Shown piece after piece: positions 15,819 to 25,171 of a DNA stretch of 64,000 bases. Origin of the DNA: DASWOJ01 sp964242415 (GTDB lineage Bacteria; Pseudomonadota; Alphaproteobacteria; Acetobacterales; Acetobacteraceae); assembly GCA_964242415.1 (NCBI GenBank), contig CAXTAT010000002.1, forward strand, positions 263,464-327,463, in the 5' to 3' direction. The position numbers were made by a program, and so were the translations under genes. The notes below the pieces were generated by a model. That model was given only the letters and a program-made list of their open reading frames with translations. It made no database searches and was not told the DNA's origin. How positions within the stretch are numbered: position 1 is the first letter of the stretch; every line of letters starts with the position of its first letter.

Positions 15819-17642
15819 CTATGCCACGCAGATCGCGTCGCCGTTTATCCATAACTGCGGCTGCCCCGGCACCGGCGTCGGCCGCGTCGTCGGCAGCAGC
15901 GGCAGCGAGGCGGTCAGCGCCGCCAGCAAGGACGCGCCGGAGGTGGCCGCGCTGACCCAAGCGGTCGTCGCCACCGCCGCGCTGCTATCGCCAACGGCAG
16001 GCGCCGGGGCCAGCACCGCGCCACGCCCCTTGCCCGACAGCCGGAGCGGGATGTCCGCCAGCGGCCCCACCGGCGCAACGCCCGGCCCCGTCGCACCTGG
16101 CCCCGGCAGCACCTGCACCCCGCTATCCGCCCCGGTCACCCGCGCCACCGACAGCGCCGCGATCCCGCCCGCCATCACCCGGGCCGAGTTGCTGGCAGGG
16201 TCGAAGTCCAGCCACTCCGTGCCGGGCCGCGTCTGCGCCGGGTTGGCGAAGGGGTCGGCGTTGGTCGCGTTCAGATAAACTCGCTGCCCCGCCGCCAGCG
16301 CCAGCGCGGTCCCATTTGCCCCCAGGGCGGCGCTGCAGGTGTCCAGGATGGTGTTCCACGCCCCCACTACCTGGAACGCGGCATCGACCGGCTTGCTGCC
16401 CTCGGACTGGTAGCGCGTGCCCAGCCACCACGCCCCCTTCGCACCGGTGTTGTTGGTCCGGGTGAAGTTGCGGACGGTGCTGCTGACCGCCACGTCGAAG
16501 CCGGCGTCGTTGTGGTCGAACTCGTCCACCTCCTGGTAGGTGCCGTCGGCGAAGGCATACAGGCTCCCGTCCATGATCAGCACGGCCGGGTTGGCCAGGA
16601 AGTGGGTGCTGCCCGCCTTGGTGCCGAACACCGTGCCGGTGACGTTCAGCATCACCGCGTCGCCCTGGCCCTCCTGCGTCACGTGCCCGCTGACCGCGGC
16701 GCAGCCGGTGCGCCCGCCCTGGTCGCCGGTCAGCGCGTTGAACCCGGAGCGGTTCTGGTAATATACGCTGATCGCGCTGTTCTCGGGGTGGAACGCATAG
16801 CCGGTGGCCGGCTGCGTCAGGGTCGTGGCGCCGTCGATCCGGTGCTCGATGGCGAGCTGCACCGTGCTGAGGTCGCCGCTGAAGGCGCTGCTGATGTCGT
16901 CCTGCAAGCCGTAGCTGGACGGCTCCGCCCCGCGGCGTGCGAACATCCGGCCGCGGCGCTTGCCGTCCCCGGTCCGCAGTTGGCCCTCGCCGGAGAAGCG
17001 GCCCAGCATGCTGTCGGGCTTGGTGGCGATGTTGGCCGTGCCGTTCGGCAGCACGACGGGCAGCGGGCCGGCGGCGGATTGGGCGGCGGCGATGGCGGCG
17101 CTGTCGTCGGTGCCGCCATCTAATACCGCGCCGAAGTTGCGGGCGTTGACCTGGTCCGCCGCCCGGTCCGCCAGCAGCCGCGCCGTGAGCGAGTAGCGGG
17201 CCGTGACCGGCAGGAACGAGGCGTCGGCGATGGGCAGGGCCGCCACTGCGCCGCCCGCGCTGATCGCCACCCCGGCCCCGGCACTGAACAGGCCCCGCAG
17301 CGCCGTAGCCGGCAGCAGCCGGGGCGCGCCGCCGCTGCTCAGCACGACCTCGTCCCCGGGGAGCAGCGCGGCGTTGGCCGGGAAGCCCGCATGGTCCCCG
17401 CCGGTGGCGGCAACCCCGCCGTTGACGACCGCCAGGCCAATGCCGACGCCCACCGCCTCCGGCCCGCCCGCGCCGGGCGACACGCGGCCCAGCAGGGCGC
17501 CCGGCGCCAGCAGCAGCGCCGGCTGCGTGCCGGCCAGCAGGGTGGCGACGGTGACGCTGCCGGTGAAGGCGCCCTGGCTGATGGGCAGCTCGTCGCCTGG
17601 GTTGACCTGGGTGACGGGCGGCAGTTGCTTGATGGTGGGCAT
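15819..17642 (-). CDS. Tail fibre/spike protein, paralogous N-terminus
   Basis: 607 aa. Residues 1-75 (MPTIKQLPPVTQV, then ELPISQGAFTGSVT and LLGRVSPGAGGPEAVGVG) match the N-terminus of the 847-aa protein just upstream, suggesting a shared virion-attachment domain. A segment near 165 (NARNFGAVLDGGTDDSAAI) is the usual start of a pectate-lyase-type beta-helix in spikes. The C-terminus (AVATTAWVSAATSG and WINGDAICVA) also resembles phage fibre tails. Likely a receptor-binding spike or depolymerase-like fibre; no catalytic residues can be assigned. GGGGA lies 6 nt before the ATG. Confidence 0.75.
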   Translation of the reverse strand: MPTIKQLPPVTQVNPGDELPISQGAFTGSVTVATLLAGTQPALLLAPGALLGRVSPGAGGPEAVGVGIGLAVVNGGVAATGGDHAGFPANAALLPGDEVVLSSGGAPRLLPATALRGLFSAGAGVAISAGGAVAALPIADASFLPVTARYSLTARLLADRAADQVNARNFGAVLDGGTDDSAAIAAAQSAAGPLPVVLPNGTANIATKPDSMLGRFSGEGQLRTGDGKRRGRMFARRGAEPSSYGLQDDISSAFSGDLSTVQLAIEHRIDGATTLTQPATGYAFHPENSAISVYYQNRSGFNALTGDQGGRTGCAAVSGHVTQEGQGDAVMLNVTGTVFGTKAGSTHFLANPAVLIMDGSLYAFADGTYQEVDEFDHNDAGFDVAVSSTVRNFTRTNNTGAKGAWWLGTRYQSEGSKPVDAAFQVVGAWNTILDTCSAALGANGTALALAAGQRVYLNATNADPFANPAQTRPGTEWLDFDPASNSARVMAGGIAALSVARVTGADSGVQVLPGPGATGPGVAPVGPLADIPLRLSGKGRGAVLAPAPAVGDSSAAVATTAWVSAATSGASLLAALTASLPLLPTTRPTPVPGQPQLWINGDAICVA

Positions 17643-17661
17643 CGGGGTCCCCTAACTGGGT

Positions 17662-17821
17662 TTCTTCTCCCTCTCCCCCTGGGAGAGGGCCGGGGTGAGG
17701 GGCCTTGCTTGGCTGCGGAACGGGGATTGTACCGCGTCGCAGGGATGCGGGCCTTTCGCGGGCGGCGGCGGCGCTCGAAGACCCCCTCACCCCGGCCCTC
17801 TCCCGGAGGGAGAGGGAGAAG
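17662..17821. repeat. Family A repeat, inverted pair
   Basis: Forward unit 17662-17702 and reverse unit 17782-17821 with about 80 bp between, filling the gap between two fibre genes. Confidence 0.8.
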
Positions 17822-17838
17822 ACAGGTGCCGGCCGCAA

Positions 17839-20382
17839 TCAGCCGATGGCCGCCCACCCCGCCGGCCCGGCGCCGCTGCGCTTCAGCCACAGCGTCGTGC
17901 CGGCCCCGCCGTCCAGGTTGCGGTAGTCGCTGCCCGGCGGCGCCGTCACCACCCCCTCCGGGCTGCCGCGGCCCAGGGCGGTGGCGAACCCCGCCGGCTC
18001 CGCATCCGACCCCACCCGCACCCGGCCCGACCCGGCGGGATGCAGCGTCATGTCCCCGCCCGTCGTGCGGACCTGCAAGGTGCCGTCGCCGGGCGAGGTC
18101 AAGAAATCCCCCGGCGTGAGCCCCAGCGCCTGCCAGCCGCCCCAGGTCCCCTCCCAATCCACCGCCGTCGCAGCGGGCGCGGTGAAATCCCCCAGCGTCC
18201 AGTTGTCCTGGAACGGCGCACTGCCGACCCGGCGGAACCGGACCGCGCAGTTGCAATGCAGCCGCAGCCGCCGTCCCTGCGGCACCGGCAGCCCCACCGA
18301 CGCCACCGCCAGCGCGCCCAGCCCGTCCCCGGTCACCACCGCCGCCGCCGCCGTGTAGCCGCTGCCGCCGTTCGTCACCGTGATCCCCACGATCGCGCCG
18401 TCGCGCACGTACGCCGTCGCCAGCGCGCCGTGCCCGTCGCCGCTGATCGCCACCGCCGCCTGCGTGAAGTTGTAGCCGCCTGCCGTCACCTTGATGAACG
18501 CCACCCGCCCCGCCATCACCGCCTGGTGCTGGCCCTCCATGCCGTCGATGCCAGAAGGGGCGGCGGTGATCATCACCCCGTCCAGCATATCCGGCACCTG
18601 CAACTGCTGCAGGGCACCGACCAGGCTGGGGTTGACGATAAGGCTCGCCTGGTTGTTCCAGGTGTTGCCGCCCATCAGCAGCGCGTCGGTGTGGGCGTTC
18701 AACGCCTGCGGGGTGGTGCCGCCCGGCCCGGGGAAGAAGGCGTTGCGCGCCACCTGCACCCCCGCCGGCGCATCCAGCAGCAGCACGCCGCCGCCGGAGC
18801 CGCCGCCCAGCACGATCCGGTTGCCCTCGATCAACAGCCCCGTGCAGGCGATGCCGAAGTTGCCGCCGTGCCCGTCGGTCTCGACGTTGTAAACCGTGAT
18901 GCCCCAGCCGTTGCCGAGCAACTGGTTGCCCGCCACCCGCAGGTTGCTGCTGCCGCCGGGGTTGATGCCGACCGCGCAGCCCCCGATGAAGTTGTCCGAC
19001 ACGTCGCCGTCGATGCTGCCCCCGGCGTCGATGCCGAAGTAGCTCGGCCCCGACGCCCCGGCCGCGCTGATCAGGTTGCCCACGACCCGGCTGGCGCTGC
19101 AGTTGGCCAGCACGCCGCTGCCGTTGCCCGCGAGCTGGTTGCCCACCACCTGCATCCCGCGCCCGGACACCGCGATCCCATACGCCGAGTTGCCGTAGCA
19201 GACGTTGCCCGCCACCAGCACGTCCACCGCGTCCGGGTTGCCGTTGCCCCAGCGCGGCGGCTCCAGGTTGGTCTCGTTGTAGTTGCCGACCGAGATGCCG
19301 CGCGAGTTGCCCCACGCCAGGTTGCCCAGCACGCGGCCGTGCCGGGCGATCTGCGCGAACGCCGGGTCGTTGAAGTCCAGCGCGATGCCATAGGCGCCGT
19401 TGCCGTGCGCGAGGCAGCCCTCGATCAGCGCCCCGGCGGCGGCCTGCACCCAGATGCCGTGTACCTGGTTGCCCCAGGCCTCGCACCGCAGCACCTGGTG
19501 GCGGCTGGTGGGGGTGGCGCCCTCGATCCCGTCGCGCGCCTGGATCACCAGGCCGCTGCCCAGCGACGAGCCGACCGCGCCGGTGAAGCCGCAGCCGTCG
19601 AACACGGTGCGGGTGCAGGCGGGGCCGACCAGCACGCCCCAACTGTCGCCGGGCACGCCCGCGCCGTCGAACGTCACGCCTACGGCGGTGAAGCTGGGGC
19701 CGACCAGGTTGATGAACGCGCCCGTCGCCGGGGTGCCCGGCACCGGGATGCGGCGCAGGGTGCTGGCGTGCGCGCCCAGTAGCACGGCATCCCGCGTCAC
19801 CGTCCAGCCGCCGCGCACGGCGTAGGTGCGGGGCGCCAGGCGCACGGGCCGCCCGGTGGCGATGGCGCGGTTCAGCGCCGGGCTGTCGTCCGCCACGCCG
19901 TCGCCCACGGCCCCGAAGGCCTCGGGCGTCACCGCCTCGGACAGCCAGTCGGCCAGAGTGCGCGCCAGGGTGCCCGGCGCCTGGACCTGGTGCGCCGACA
20001 GGTCGATGCCGCGCAAACCGGAAAGCCCGGCCATCAGCGCGCCATACGACACCGCCGCGTCCTGCCCGCCATGCGACAGCGGCAGCAGGTCGGCCGAGGA
20101 CGGCGCGGCAGCGGCCGGCAGCGCCGCAGTGGCGAACGGCGCCGGCCCCAGCAGCATGCCGCCGGCCAGGCGCAGGTTGGCGCCGATGCCGATGCTCTCC
20201 GGCGCGCCCAGCCCGGGGCTGACGCGGCCCATCAGCGCGCCGGACAGCACGGCCAGGTTGGGTTGCAGCCCGGCGACGAGCTGCGCGCGGGTGGCGCTCA
20301 GCAGCTTGCCGCCCTGGCTGACCGGCAGCAGGTCGTCATCGGCGGCGGCAGCGGCGGTCGGGAGCTGGTTGATCGTCGGCAT
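17839..20382 (-). CDS. Tail spike with right-handed beta-helix
   Basis: 847 aa. The N-terminal 75 residues (MPTINQLPTAA, LLPVSQGGKLLS, LMGRVSPGLGAPESIGIG) parallel those of the 607-aa neighbour. A pectate-lyase-type entry motif lies near 155 (EAFGAVGDGVADDSPALNRA). Residues about 250-560 are parallel beta-helix rungs with repeated short NxxxGI/VxxNQL elements (for example VVGNQLAGNGSGV, RVAGNQLLGNGWGI). The C-terminal part has repeated SGDGHGALA and TGDGLGALA units and DWEGTWGGWQALGL. Probably a host-surface polysaccharide-binding or -cleaving spike; the active site is not identifiable by eye. Confidence 0.8.
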   Translation of the reverse strand: MPTINQLPTAAAAADDDLLPVSQGGKLLSATRAQLVAGLQPNLAVLSGALMGRVSPGLGAPESIGIGANLRLAGGMLLGPAPFATAALPAAAAPSSADLLPLSHGGQDAAVSYGALMAGLSGLRGIDLSAHQVQAPGTLARTLADWLSEAVTPEAFGAVGDGVADDSPALNRAIATGRPVRLAPRTYAVRGGWTVTRDAVLLGAHASTLRRIPVPGTPATGAFINLVGPSFTAVGVTFDGAGVPGDSWGVLVGPACTRTVFDGCGFTGAVGSSLGSGLVIQARDGIEGATPTSRHQVLRCEAWGNQVHGIWVQAAAGALIEGCLAHGNGAYGIALDFNDPAFAQIARHGRVLGNLAWGNSRGISVGNYNETNLEPPRWGNGNPDAVDVLVAGNVCYGNSAYGIAVSGRGMQVVGNQLAGNGSGVLANCSASRVVGNLISAAGASGPSYFGIDAGGSIDGDVSDNFIGGCAVGINPGGSSNLRVAGNQLLGNGWGITVYNVETDGHGGNFGIACTGLLIEGNRIVLGGGSGGGVLLLDAPAGVQVARNAFFPGPGGTTPQALNAHTDALLMGGNTWNNQASLIVNPSLVGALQQLQVPDMLDGVMITAAPSGIDGMEGQHQAVMAGRVAFIKVTAGGYNFTQAAVAISGDGHGALATAYVRDGAIVGITVTNGGSGYTAAAAVVTGDGLGALAVASVGLPVPQGRRLRLHCNCAVRFRRVGSAPFQDNWTLGDFTAPAATAVDWEGTWGGWQALGLTPGDFLTSPGDGTLQVRTTGGDMTLHPAGSGRVRVGSDAEPAGFATALGRGSPEGVVTAPPGSDYRNLDGGAGTTLWLKRSGAGPAGWAAIG

Positions 20383-20388
20383 GGCGGG

Positions 20389-20886
20389 TCAGCCTCCCTG
20401 GCTGGTGATGCTCTGGGTGGTGATGCCGTTGCCGCTGCCGTCCTGGACGACCGCGCCGGTCTCGGTCTGCAGCAGGTCCGGCCCGCCATCCTCCCCGGCC
20501 AGCGCCTGCACCGGCAGCAGCACGGCGCGCGACAGCACGCGGCCAGCCTGGGTGCCGATGGTCAGCGTGACGACGTAGGTCGTGCCCGCCTGCCCGGCGC
20601 CCAGCCACAGCACCGCCCGCGCCCCGTCCGCCGCGGCCGACACCAGGGCGAGGTCGCCGGGATCGGACGGGCTGATGACGACGTCCAGGGTGGCAACCGC
20701 GTCGCCGTCCGCGCCGCTGAGGGCCGGGGCGATGTCGAACTGGTAGTCCAGCACGTCCGCTGGGTCCTTCGCGGGCCAGATTGGCGGCAACAGCGGCCGG
20801 GTGCCGCGCGGAACCGGCACGCAGCCATCCAGCACGAGCACGCGGGCGGCGCTGGGCCGGTAAAGGTGGGGGGCGACGGTCGGCAT
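20389..20886 (-). CDS. Phage tail protein, fibre-tail adaptor-like
   Basis: 165 aa. It contains LDYQFDIAPALSGADGDAV, then VISPSDPGDLALVSAAADG and VLWLGAGQAGTTYVVTLTIG, an all-beta, Ig-like pattern seen in proteins annotated as fibre-tail adaptors next to phage fibre genes. It lies between the Gly-rich fibre and the spike genes. AAAGGA is 7 nt upstream of the ATG. Function is inferred from this pattern and position. Confidence 0.6.
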   Translation of the reverse strand: MPTVAPHLYRPSAARVLVLDGCVPVPRGTRPLLPPIWPAKDPADVLDYQFDIAPALSGADGDAVATLDVVISPSDPGDLALVSAAADGARAVLWLGAGQAGTTYVVTLTIGTQAGRVLSRAVLLPVQALAGEDGGPDLLQTETGAVVQDGSGNGITTQSITSQGG

Positions 20887-20897
20887 GGGTGCATCCT

Positions 20898-21043
20898 TTC
20901 TTCTCCCTCTTTGGGAGAGGGCCGGGGTGAGGGGGTCTTGCTTGCCGCCGGCGGCGCGTGCTGCCGGGCGAGGGGCCTTGATGGGCAGGGGCGGCGCCCC
21001 GAGACCCCCTCACCCCAACCCTCTCCCGGGGGGAGAGGGGGCA
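20898..21043. repeat. Family A repeat, inverted pair
   Basis: Forward unit 20898-20935 and reverse unit 21004-21043, placed between the adaptor-like gene and the Gly-rich fibre gene. Confidence 0.8.
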
Positions 21044-21070
21044 GTCAGCAAGCCAGCCGCGCCGCCTGGA

Positions 21071-22315
21071 TCAGTATTCGACAATAACGATTCCAGGCGC
21101 CCCGTTGCCGCCTGGCGCGCCGGCGCCATACCCGCCGCCGCCGCCAGCCCCCGCCGCGCGCCCGCTGTTCTGCAGCCCGCCGCCCAGCCCGCTGCGCCCG
21201 CCGCCGCCGAACGCGCTGTTGCCGCCCAGCCCGCCCGGAACCGACGCCACCAGCGCGCCGTCGCCGCCCGCGCCACCCGCCGCCTGGAACTGCCCAGCCA
21301 GCCCACCGCCGCTGTTGCCGCCTGCGCTGTCCGGGTTGCCGGAGTGCCCGGCCATGCCGCCCGCGGCTCCCACGGCACCGCTGCCCACCGGGCCGAACCA
21401 GGTGTCGGTGCCCGGCTGCCCATCGACGCGCGACCCGGCCCCAACGCCGGCGGTGCCGACCTGCACGGGGATGATCGCCCCCGGCTGCACCGGCACGATC
21501 GCCTCCGCATAGCCGCCCGCACCGCCGCCGCCGCCGCCGTAATCCGTGTCCCCGCCGCCGCCGCCGGCCCCGCCACCCACCGCGCGCACCCGCGCCAGCC
21601 GCACTCCCAACGGCACCCGCCAGGTCGTGGTGACGCCGAACGTCTCCTGCCGGCTGAACCCGGGGCTGAGCTGCGGCAGCACGAACGGCAGGAACGGCCC
21701 GCCGGGCAGGACCGCGATGTCCACCTGCACCGTCTGCGGCCGGCCGGCATAGGTCAGGACGGTGTATAGCCCCACCCACCCCGGGTCCGCCGCAGGCGGC
21801 ACCGGATCGCCCAGCGCCTGCGGTGCACCGGCCTTGACGGACAGGGCGACGCGCAGCAGCCGCTGCGTGTTCTGCGCCTGGCCGCCGTTGCCGGGGCCGC
21901 TCCAGGGCACGGCAGGGTTGCCGGCATTCCAATAGGGCAGCGCCACCGGCCCGGCGTCCTGCGGCCCCAGCGACGCCTGCACCAGCCAGCACAGCACGTT
22001 GCTGCCGTCTGGCGGCCCGGTGAAGCTCAGGGTGGTGAACCCCGTGTTGACCGCCGTCTGCACCAGCGGCGTCGGGTCCGCGCCCAGCGAGCCGTACGGC
22101 GCCGCATCCACGGTGCCCAGCGCAGTCAGGCTGCCCGGCCCCACCACGACACCCCATCCCGACGCCACGGGCACGCAGCCCAGCCCGTCCGCCACCGGCC
22201 CGGTTCCCAGCACGCACCGCGCCAGCGCGCCCATCGCCGCCATGGCATTGCGCTGGATGTGCAGCAGGTCGGTGTCGAGCGGGATGGACCCGGGATAGAC
22301 GATCTGACGGTCCAT
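21071..22315 (-). CDS. Glycine-rich tail fibre/appendage protein
   Basis: 414 aa. The N-terminal region (MDRQIVYPGSIPLDTDLLHI, then NAMAAMGALARCVLGTG) is typical of phage baseplate-attached fibres. The last 160 residues are a polyglycine-sandwich-like Gly-rich domain (VRAVGGGAGGGGGDTDYGGG, VPGGLGGNSAFGGGGRSGLG, then GAPGIVIVEY). Gly-rich domains of this kind close many receptor-binding tail fibres. AAGGA lies 8 nt before the chosen ATG; the open frame extends further upstream through a repeat and is not used. It follows the gpI-like gene, the usual place for gpH-type fibres. Confidence 0.75.
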   Translation of the reverse strand: MDRQIVYPGSIPLDTDLLHIQRNAMAAMGALARCVLGTGPVADGLGCVPVASGWGVVVGPGSLTALGTVDAAPYGSLGADPTPLVQTAVNTGFTTLSFTGPPDGSNVLCWLVQASLGPQDAGPVALPYWNAGNPAVPWSGPGNGGQAQNTQRLLRVALSVKAGAPQALGDPVPPAADPGWVGLYTVLTYAGRPQTVQVDIAVLPGGPFLPFVLPQLSPGFSRQETFGVTTTWRVPLGVRLARVRAVGGGAGGGGGDTDYGGGGGGAGGYAEAIVPVQPGAIIPVQVGTAGVGAGSRVDGQPGTDTWFGPVGSGAVGAAGGMAGHSGNPDSAGGNSGGGLAGQFQAAGGAGGDGALVASVPGGLGGNSAFGGGGRSGLGGGLQNSGRAAGAGGGGGYGAGAPGGNGAPGIVIVEY

Positions 22316-22337
22316 GAAGGTGTCCTTTTGCGTTCTG

Positions 22338-22487
22338 CTCCCTCTCCCTCCGGGAGAGGGCTGGGGTGAGGGGGGCGGCACGGGCTGAAATCGGGCATGA
22401 CCGGGCGCTTCCTGCGCTTGCTCGCGGGCAAGTTCAGCCCTTGCGGCCTTCCTCACCCCGGCCCTCTCCCGAAGGGAGAGGGAGAAG
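22338..22487. repeat. Family A repeat, inverted pair
   Basis: Forward unit 22338-22375 and reverse unit 22450-22487. The reverse unit abuts the stop codon of the gpI-like gene. Confidence 0.8.
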
Positions 22488-23033
22488 CTAAGCGGCCCGC
22501 ACCCAGGCCACGCCGCCCGCCGGCAACGCCTGCACCAGCGCGGCCTGCACATCCGGCGTGTCCGGCGTCAGCACCGCCAGGCACTCCAGCGGCATCGCCA
22601 GCGACCCCCAGCCGCCGGCCACGCCATAGGCCAGGCCAGGCCCGCCATAGACCCCGGTGTCCAACGGCCGCTCCGGCTCGAACACGGTGATCACCGCCCC
22701 CAGCTCCGCCACGGCGTCCGCCAGCGAGCTGCGCGTCGCCCGCTCCCGATGCAGCGCCCGGCCGATGCGGGCGCGGAAGGCGTCATCGGCCTCGCCCCCG
22801 TGCCGCGGCAGGCCGCCGCCAAACAGGTCGGCGCTGGCCAGGTCCAGAAAACCGTCCGTCGCCGTGGCCAGCCGCGACTGCTGCCGCACCACCCCCAGCA
22901 GCGCGTAAAGCGCTACCCAACCCGACGCCAAGCCAGACAGCAGCCCATCCAGCACCGGCGCCACGTCGGCGAACCAGCGGCGCGGCAGGGCCAGGCGCAG
23001 CCGGGCCAGCATGTCGGCCAGGTCGCCCCTCAT
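22488..23033 (-). CDS. Baseplate/tail protein in gpI position
   Basis: 181 aa. The start overlaps the gpJ stop by 4 bases (ATGA), so translation is coupled. Features are MLARLRLALPRRWFADVAPV, then ALLGVVRQQSRLATATDGFL and GEADDAFRARIGRALHRE, a pattern (DxFRxRI) shared by gpI/YmfQ-type tail proteins that join baseplate to fibre. In P2-like order gpI follows gpJ, as here. Assignment rests on these motifs plus position. Confidence 0.75.
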   Translation of the reverse strand: MRGDLADMLARLRLALPRRWFADVAPVLDGLLSGLASGWVALYALLGVVRQQSRLATATDGFLDLASADLFGGGLPRHGGEADDAFRARIGRALHRERATRSSLADAVAELGAVITVFEPERPLDTGVYGGPGLAYGVAGGWGSLAMPLECLAVLTPDTPDVQAALVQALPAGGVAWVRAA

Positions 23034-24136
23034 GGCGTCAGCGCCTGGATGCTGCCGGGCCGCACCAGCCCCTGCACCGGCACCGCCAGGTCCACGGCCA
23101 GCCCGTTGATGGTGACGCCCCACACGCTGGCCACCGCCGGGTCGGCGTCATGCGCCAACTGCACCAGCCGGGACAGCGCCAGCCCGGCGCCGAGCGGCAA
23201 CCTCTGCAAGTACCCGATCACCGCCGCCTGCACCGAAGCCGCGCTGCCCCCGGCCAGGTGCAGCACCACGTTCGCCAGCACCACCAGCGGCCCGCGCACG
23301 GCATAGCTGCTGCCGACCGGCCGTACCGCCTCGATGGCAGCACCCGCCGCCGCCAGCAGGGCCGCCCCAGGCGCGCCGGTGCCGTCGTCCACCGTCACGG
23401 TGAAGTACCCGGCCCGCTCGGCCCCAGCGGTATCAACCCGCTCGGCAATGGACACCGATAGCCCCTGGCGCAGGTTCAGCACCGCCCAGGCCACTGCCTG
23501 CGGGGTGGCGCGGGTGCGGCTGTCGATGAAGCCGCCGAACCGCGTCCGCAGCGCCGCATCCGCCTCCGCATCCAGTCCGCCCGACAAGGGGCCGGGGTTG
23601 CTGACGCTGTCCACGCCGGGGATCGCGGTGCCGAGCTGCACGACCAGCCCCAGCAGCACGTTGCCCGCCTGCCCGGACTGCGTGGCCACGACCGGCACCG
23701 TCACCGACAGCGCCGCCGCCGCGAGCGCATAGCCGGCGCCGGCCCACGCCGGGTTGGACGGATCGGCCGACACCGTGAACAGCAGCGCCGGCACGTCCGC
23801 CGTCCGCACCTGCGCCCCCACCGGCACCACCGCCGCCAGCCCCGGCACCCCGCGGCTGAACGTCACCAGCCCGGTGCTCGGGATGCCCGGCAGCCGCGCC
23901 AGCCCGAAATCCGCCACCCAGCTATCCAGGTCCACCCCGGCGCTGGTGGCGGCGCGCGTGGTGGCCAGCACCTGCACGATCAGCCACTGCACCCACAGGC
24001 CCACGGAGGCATTGGCCTCCAGGACCGCGCGCAGCACGCTGCCTACGGATAGGTCGATCAGGCTGCTGGCCGACCCGCGCACGGCGGCGGCCTGCGTCCG
24101 GATCATGGTGGCGAAGTCCTGCAACGGAAGCTGCAT
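23030..24136 (-). CDS. Baseplate J/gp47 family protein
   Basis: 368 aa. The N-terminus SSLIDLSVGSVLRAVLEANA and the segment TSAGVDLDSWVADFGLAR are hallmarks of baseplate J-like proteins, which form the outer wedge of contractile-tail baseplates. SGGLDAEADAALRTRFGGFI near residue 185 is the conserved central block (E/D-ADxALRxR). It lies between gp25/gpW and gpI as in P2. Confidence 0.92.
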   Translation of the reverse strand: MQLPLQDFATMIRTQAAAVRGSASSLIDLSVGSVLRAVLEANASVGLWVQWLIVQVLATTRAATSAGVDLDSWVADFGLARLPGIPSTGLVTFSRGVPGLAAVVPVGAQVRTADVPALLFTVSADPSNPAWAGAGYALAAAALSVTVPVVATQSGQAGNVLLGLVVQLGTAIPGVDSVSNPGPLSGGLDAEADAALRTRFGGFIDSRTRATPQAVAWAVLNLRQGLSVSIAERVDTAGAERAGYFTVTVDDGTGAPGAALLAAAGAAIEAVRPVGSSYAVRGPLVVLANVVLHLAGGSAASVQAAVIGYLQRLPLGAGLALSRLVQLAHDADPAVASVWGVTINGLAVDLAVPVQGLVRPGSIQALTP

Positions 24137-24142
24137 GGCGGG

Positions 24143-24511
24143 CTACCCCAATGCTTGGAGGCTGAGGGTCTGCGCCTCGGCCGTGGCGGCGTCGGCGTAG
24201 CGGACCTGGACGGACAGGCTGCCGCCGGGGTCGGACTGCACGTCGATCACCGGGTCCGGATCGGCCGCCACCGCGGCCTCCCGCAGCATCTGCTGGCGGA
24301 TCAGGGCGCGTATGGCAGCGGCGTCGGCGGGCTGGCCGACGAAGCGGGCGAGGCCGGCGCCATAGCCGGGCTGCCAGAGGTCGTCGCCGGGGTTGGTGAG
24401 CAGGCGGCGCAGCACGCGCTCGGTGCCGAGGGCTGGGCCGGTCGAGGTCTGCAGGTCCCCGGTGGGCGAGACGGACAGGTCCCCGCCCCAGGCATGGTGC
24501 GCGTCGGACAT
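24143..24511 (-). CDS. Baseplate wedge protein, gp25/gpW-like
   Basis: 122 aa. The conserved lysozyme-like wedge pattern is present: GDLQTSTGPALGTERVLRRL near 18, then LLTNPGDDLWQPGYGAGLAR (the TxPGe..PxyG block), and RQQMLREAAVAADPDPVIDV. These proteins join the baseplate wedge to the hub. It precedes gpJ by 6 bp. Confidence 0.88.
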   Translation of the reverse strand: MSDAHHAWGGDLSVSPTGDLQTSTGPALGTERVLRRLLTNPGDDLWQPGYGAGLARFVGQPADAAAIRALIRQQMLREAAVAADPDPVIDVQSDPGGSLSVQVRYADAATAEAQTLSLQALG

Positions 24512-24604
24512 GGGGGTGCTCCTGGATGGGAGAATGATTACTGCAGACCGCAGCGTACCAGATGCTGCAGGCGGAGGCAGGACGAGGCTAGGTCCGATGA
24601 AGGG

Positions 24605-25166
24605 CTAGATCAGGCCAGCCCACGGGCGCAGGAAGGCCACAGTCTCCGGCAATCCTTGCCGGGACAAGGCATCCAAGTATTCGTCCACCGTCTTTGGCGG
24701 TGATTTCAGGCTTGCACGATGGGCCCGCACTGTGGAGGGCGACCTTCTCATCAAGATCGAGAACATGCCGGATGAAAACATCTGGATGCTGCGCCTCAAT
24801 GCCATAGCCGCCGAGCACGGCAGCAGGGAAGTCCTTCAAGTTAAACGTCACTATGACGTCAGCCCGTCCAAGTATTGCCGCTGCAAGGACGTGCCTATCG
24901 TTAGGGTCGGGGAGGATCAGGCCCGGTATGAGAACCTCATGGCCCGTAACCAGGCAGTCGGCCACTGCCCGGTCCATGGCATCACGTGTTCGTTGCAGCT
25001 TGCCGGCCAGATCCGGCCGATTTTGCAACAGGCTCCTGATCCATTCATCATGGATCTGCGCCGACCAGCGTGCGCGGAAAAGGTTCCCGCACGCTAATCG
25101 CAGCAGTATGTCACGCAAAGGAGCCGGATAGAGGACACAAGCGTCGAACAGGGCAGTGAAAGCCAC
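24605..25166 (-). pseudogene. PIN-domain (VapC-like) toxin, frameshifted
   Basis: The N-terminal 150 residues read as a PIN ribonuclease with acidic residues in place: FDACVLYP (Asp8), IHDEWIRSLL (Glu about 41), and LPDPNDRHVLAAAILGRAD. After LDLDEKVALH the annotated-length frame becomes unrelated sequence ending at 24588. In the alternative frame the expected C-terminus is present (VRAHRASLKSPPKTVDEYLD, then LPETVAFL, stop at 24605). One base appears extra, or two missing, at about 24728-24736. Either the toxin is inactivated or the assembly has an error. It begins with GTG 5 bp after the antitoxin stop. Confidence 0.75.
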
Positions 25167-25171
25167 CTAGT

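Noticed and set aside
14830..16278. 482-aa plus-strand frame opposite the fibre genes
   Set aside because: It overlaps two well-supported minus-strand genes and has shadow composition (Gly/Arg repeats) with no domain.
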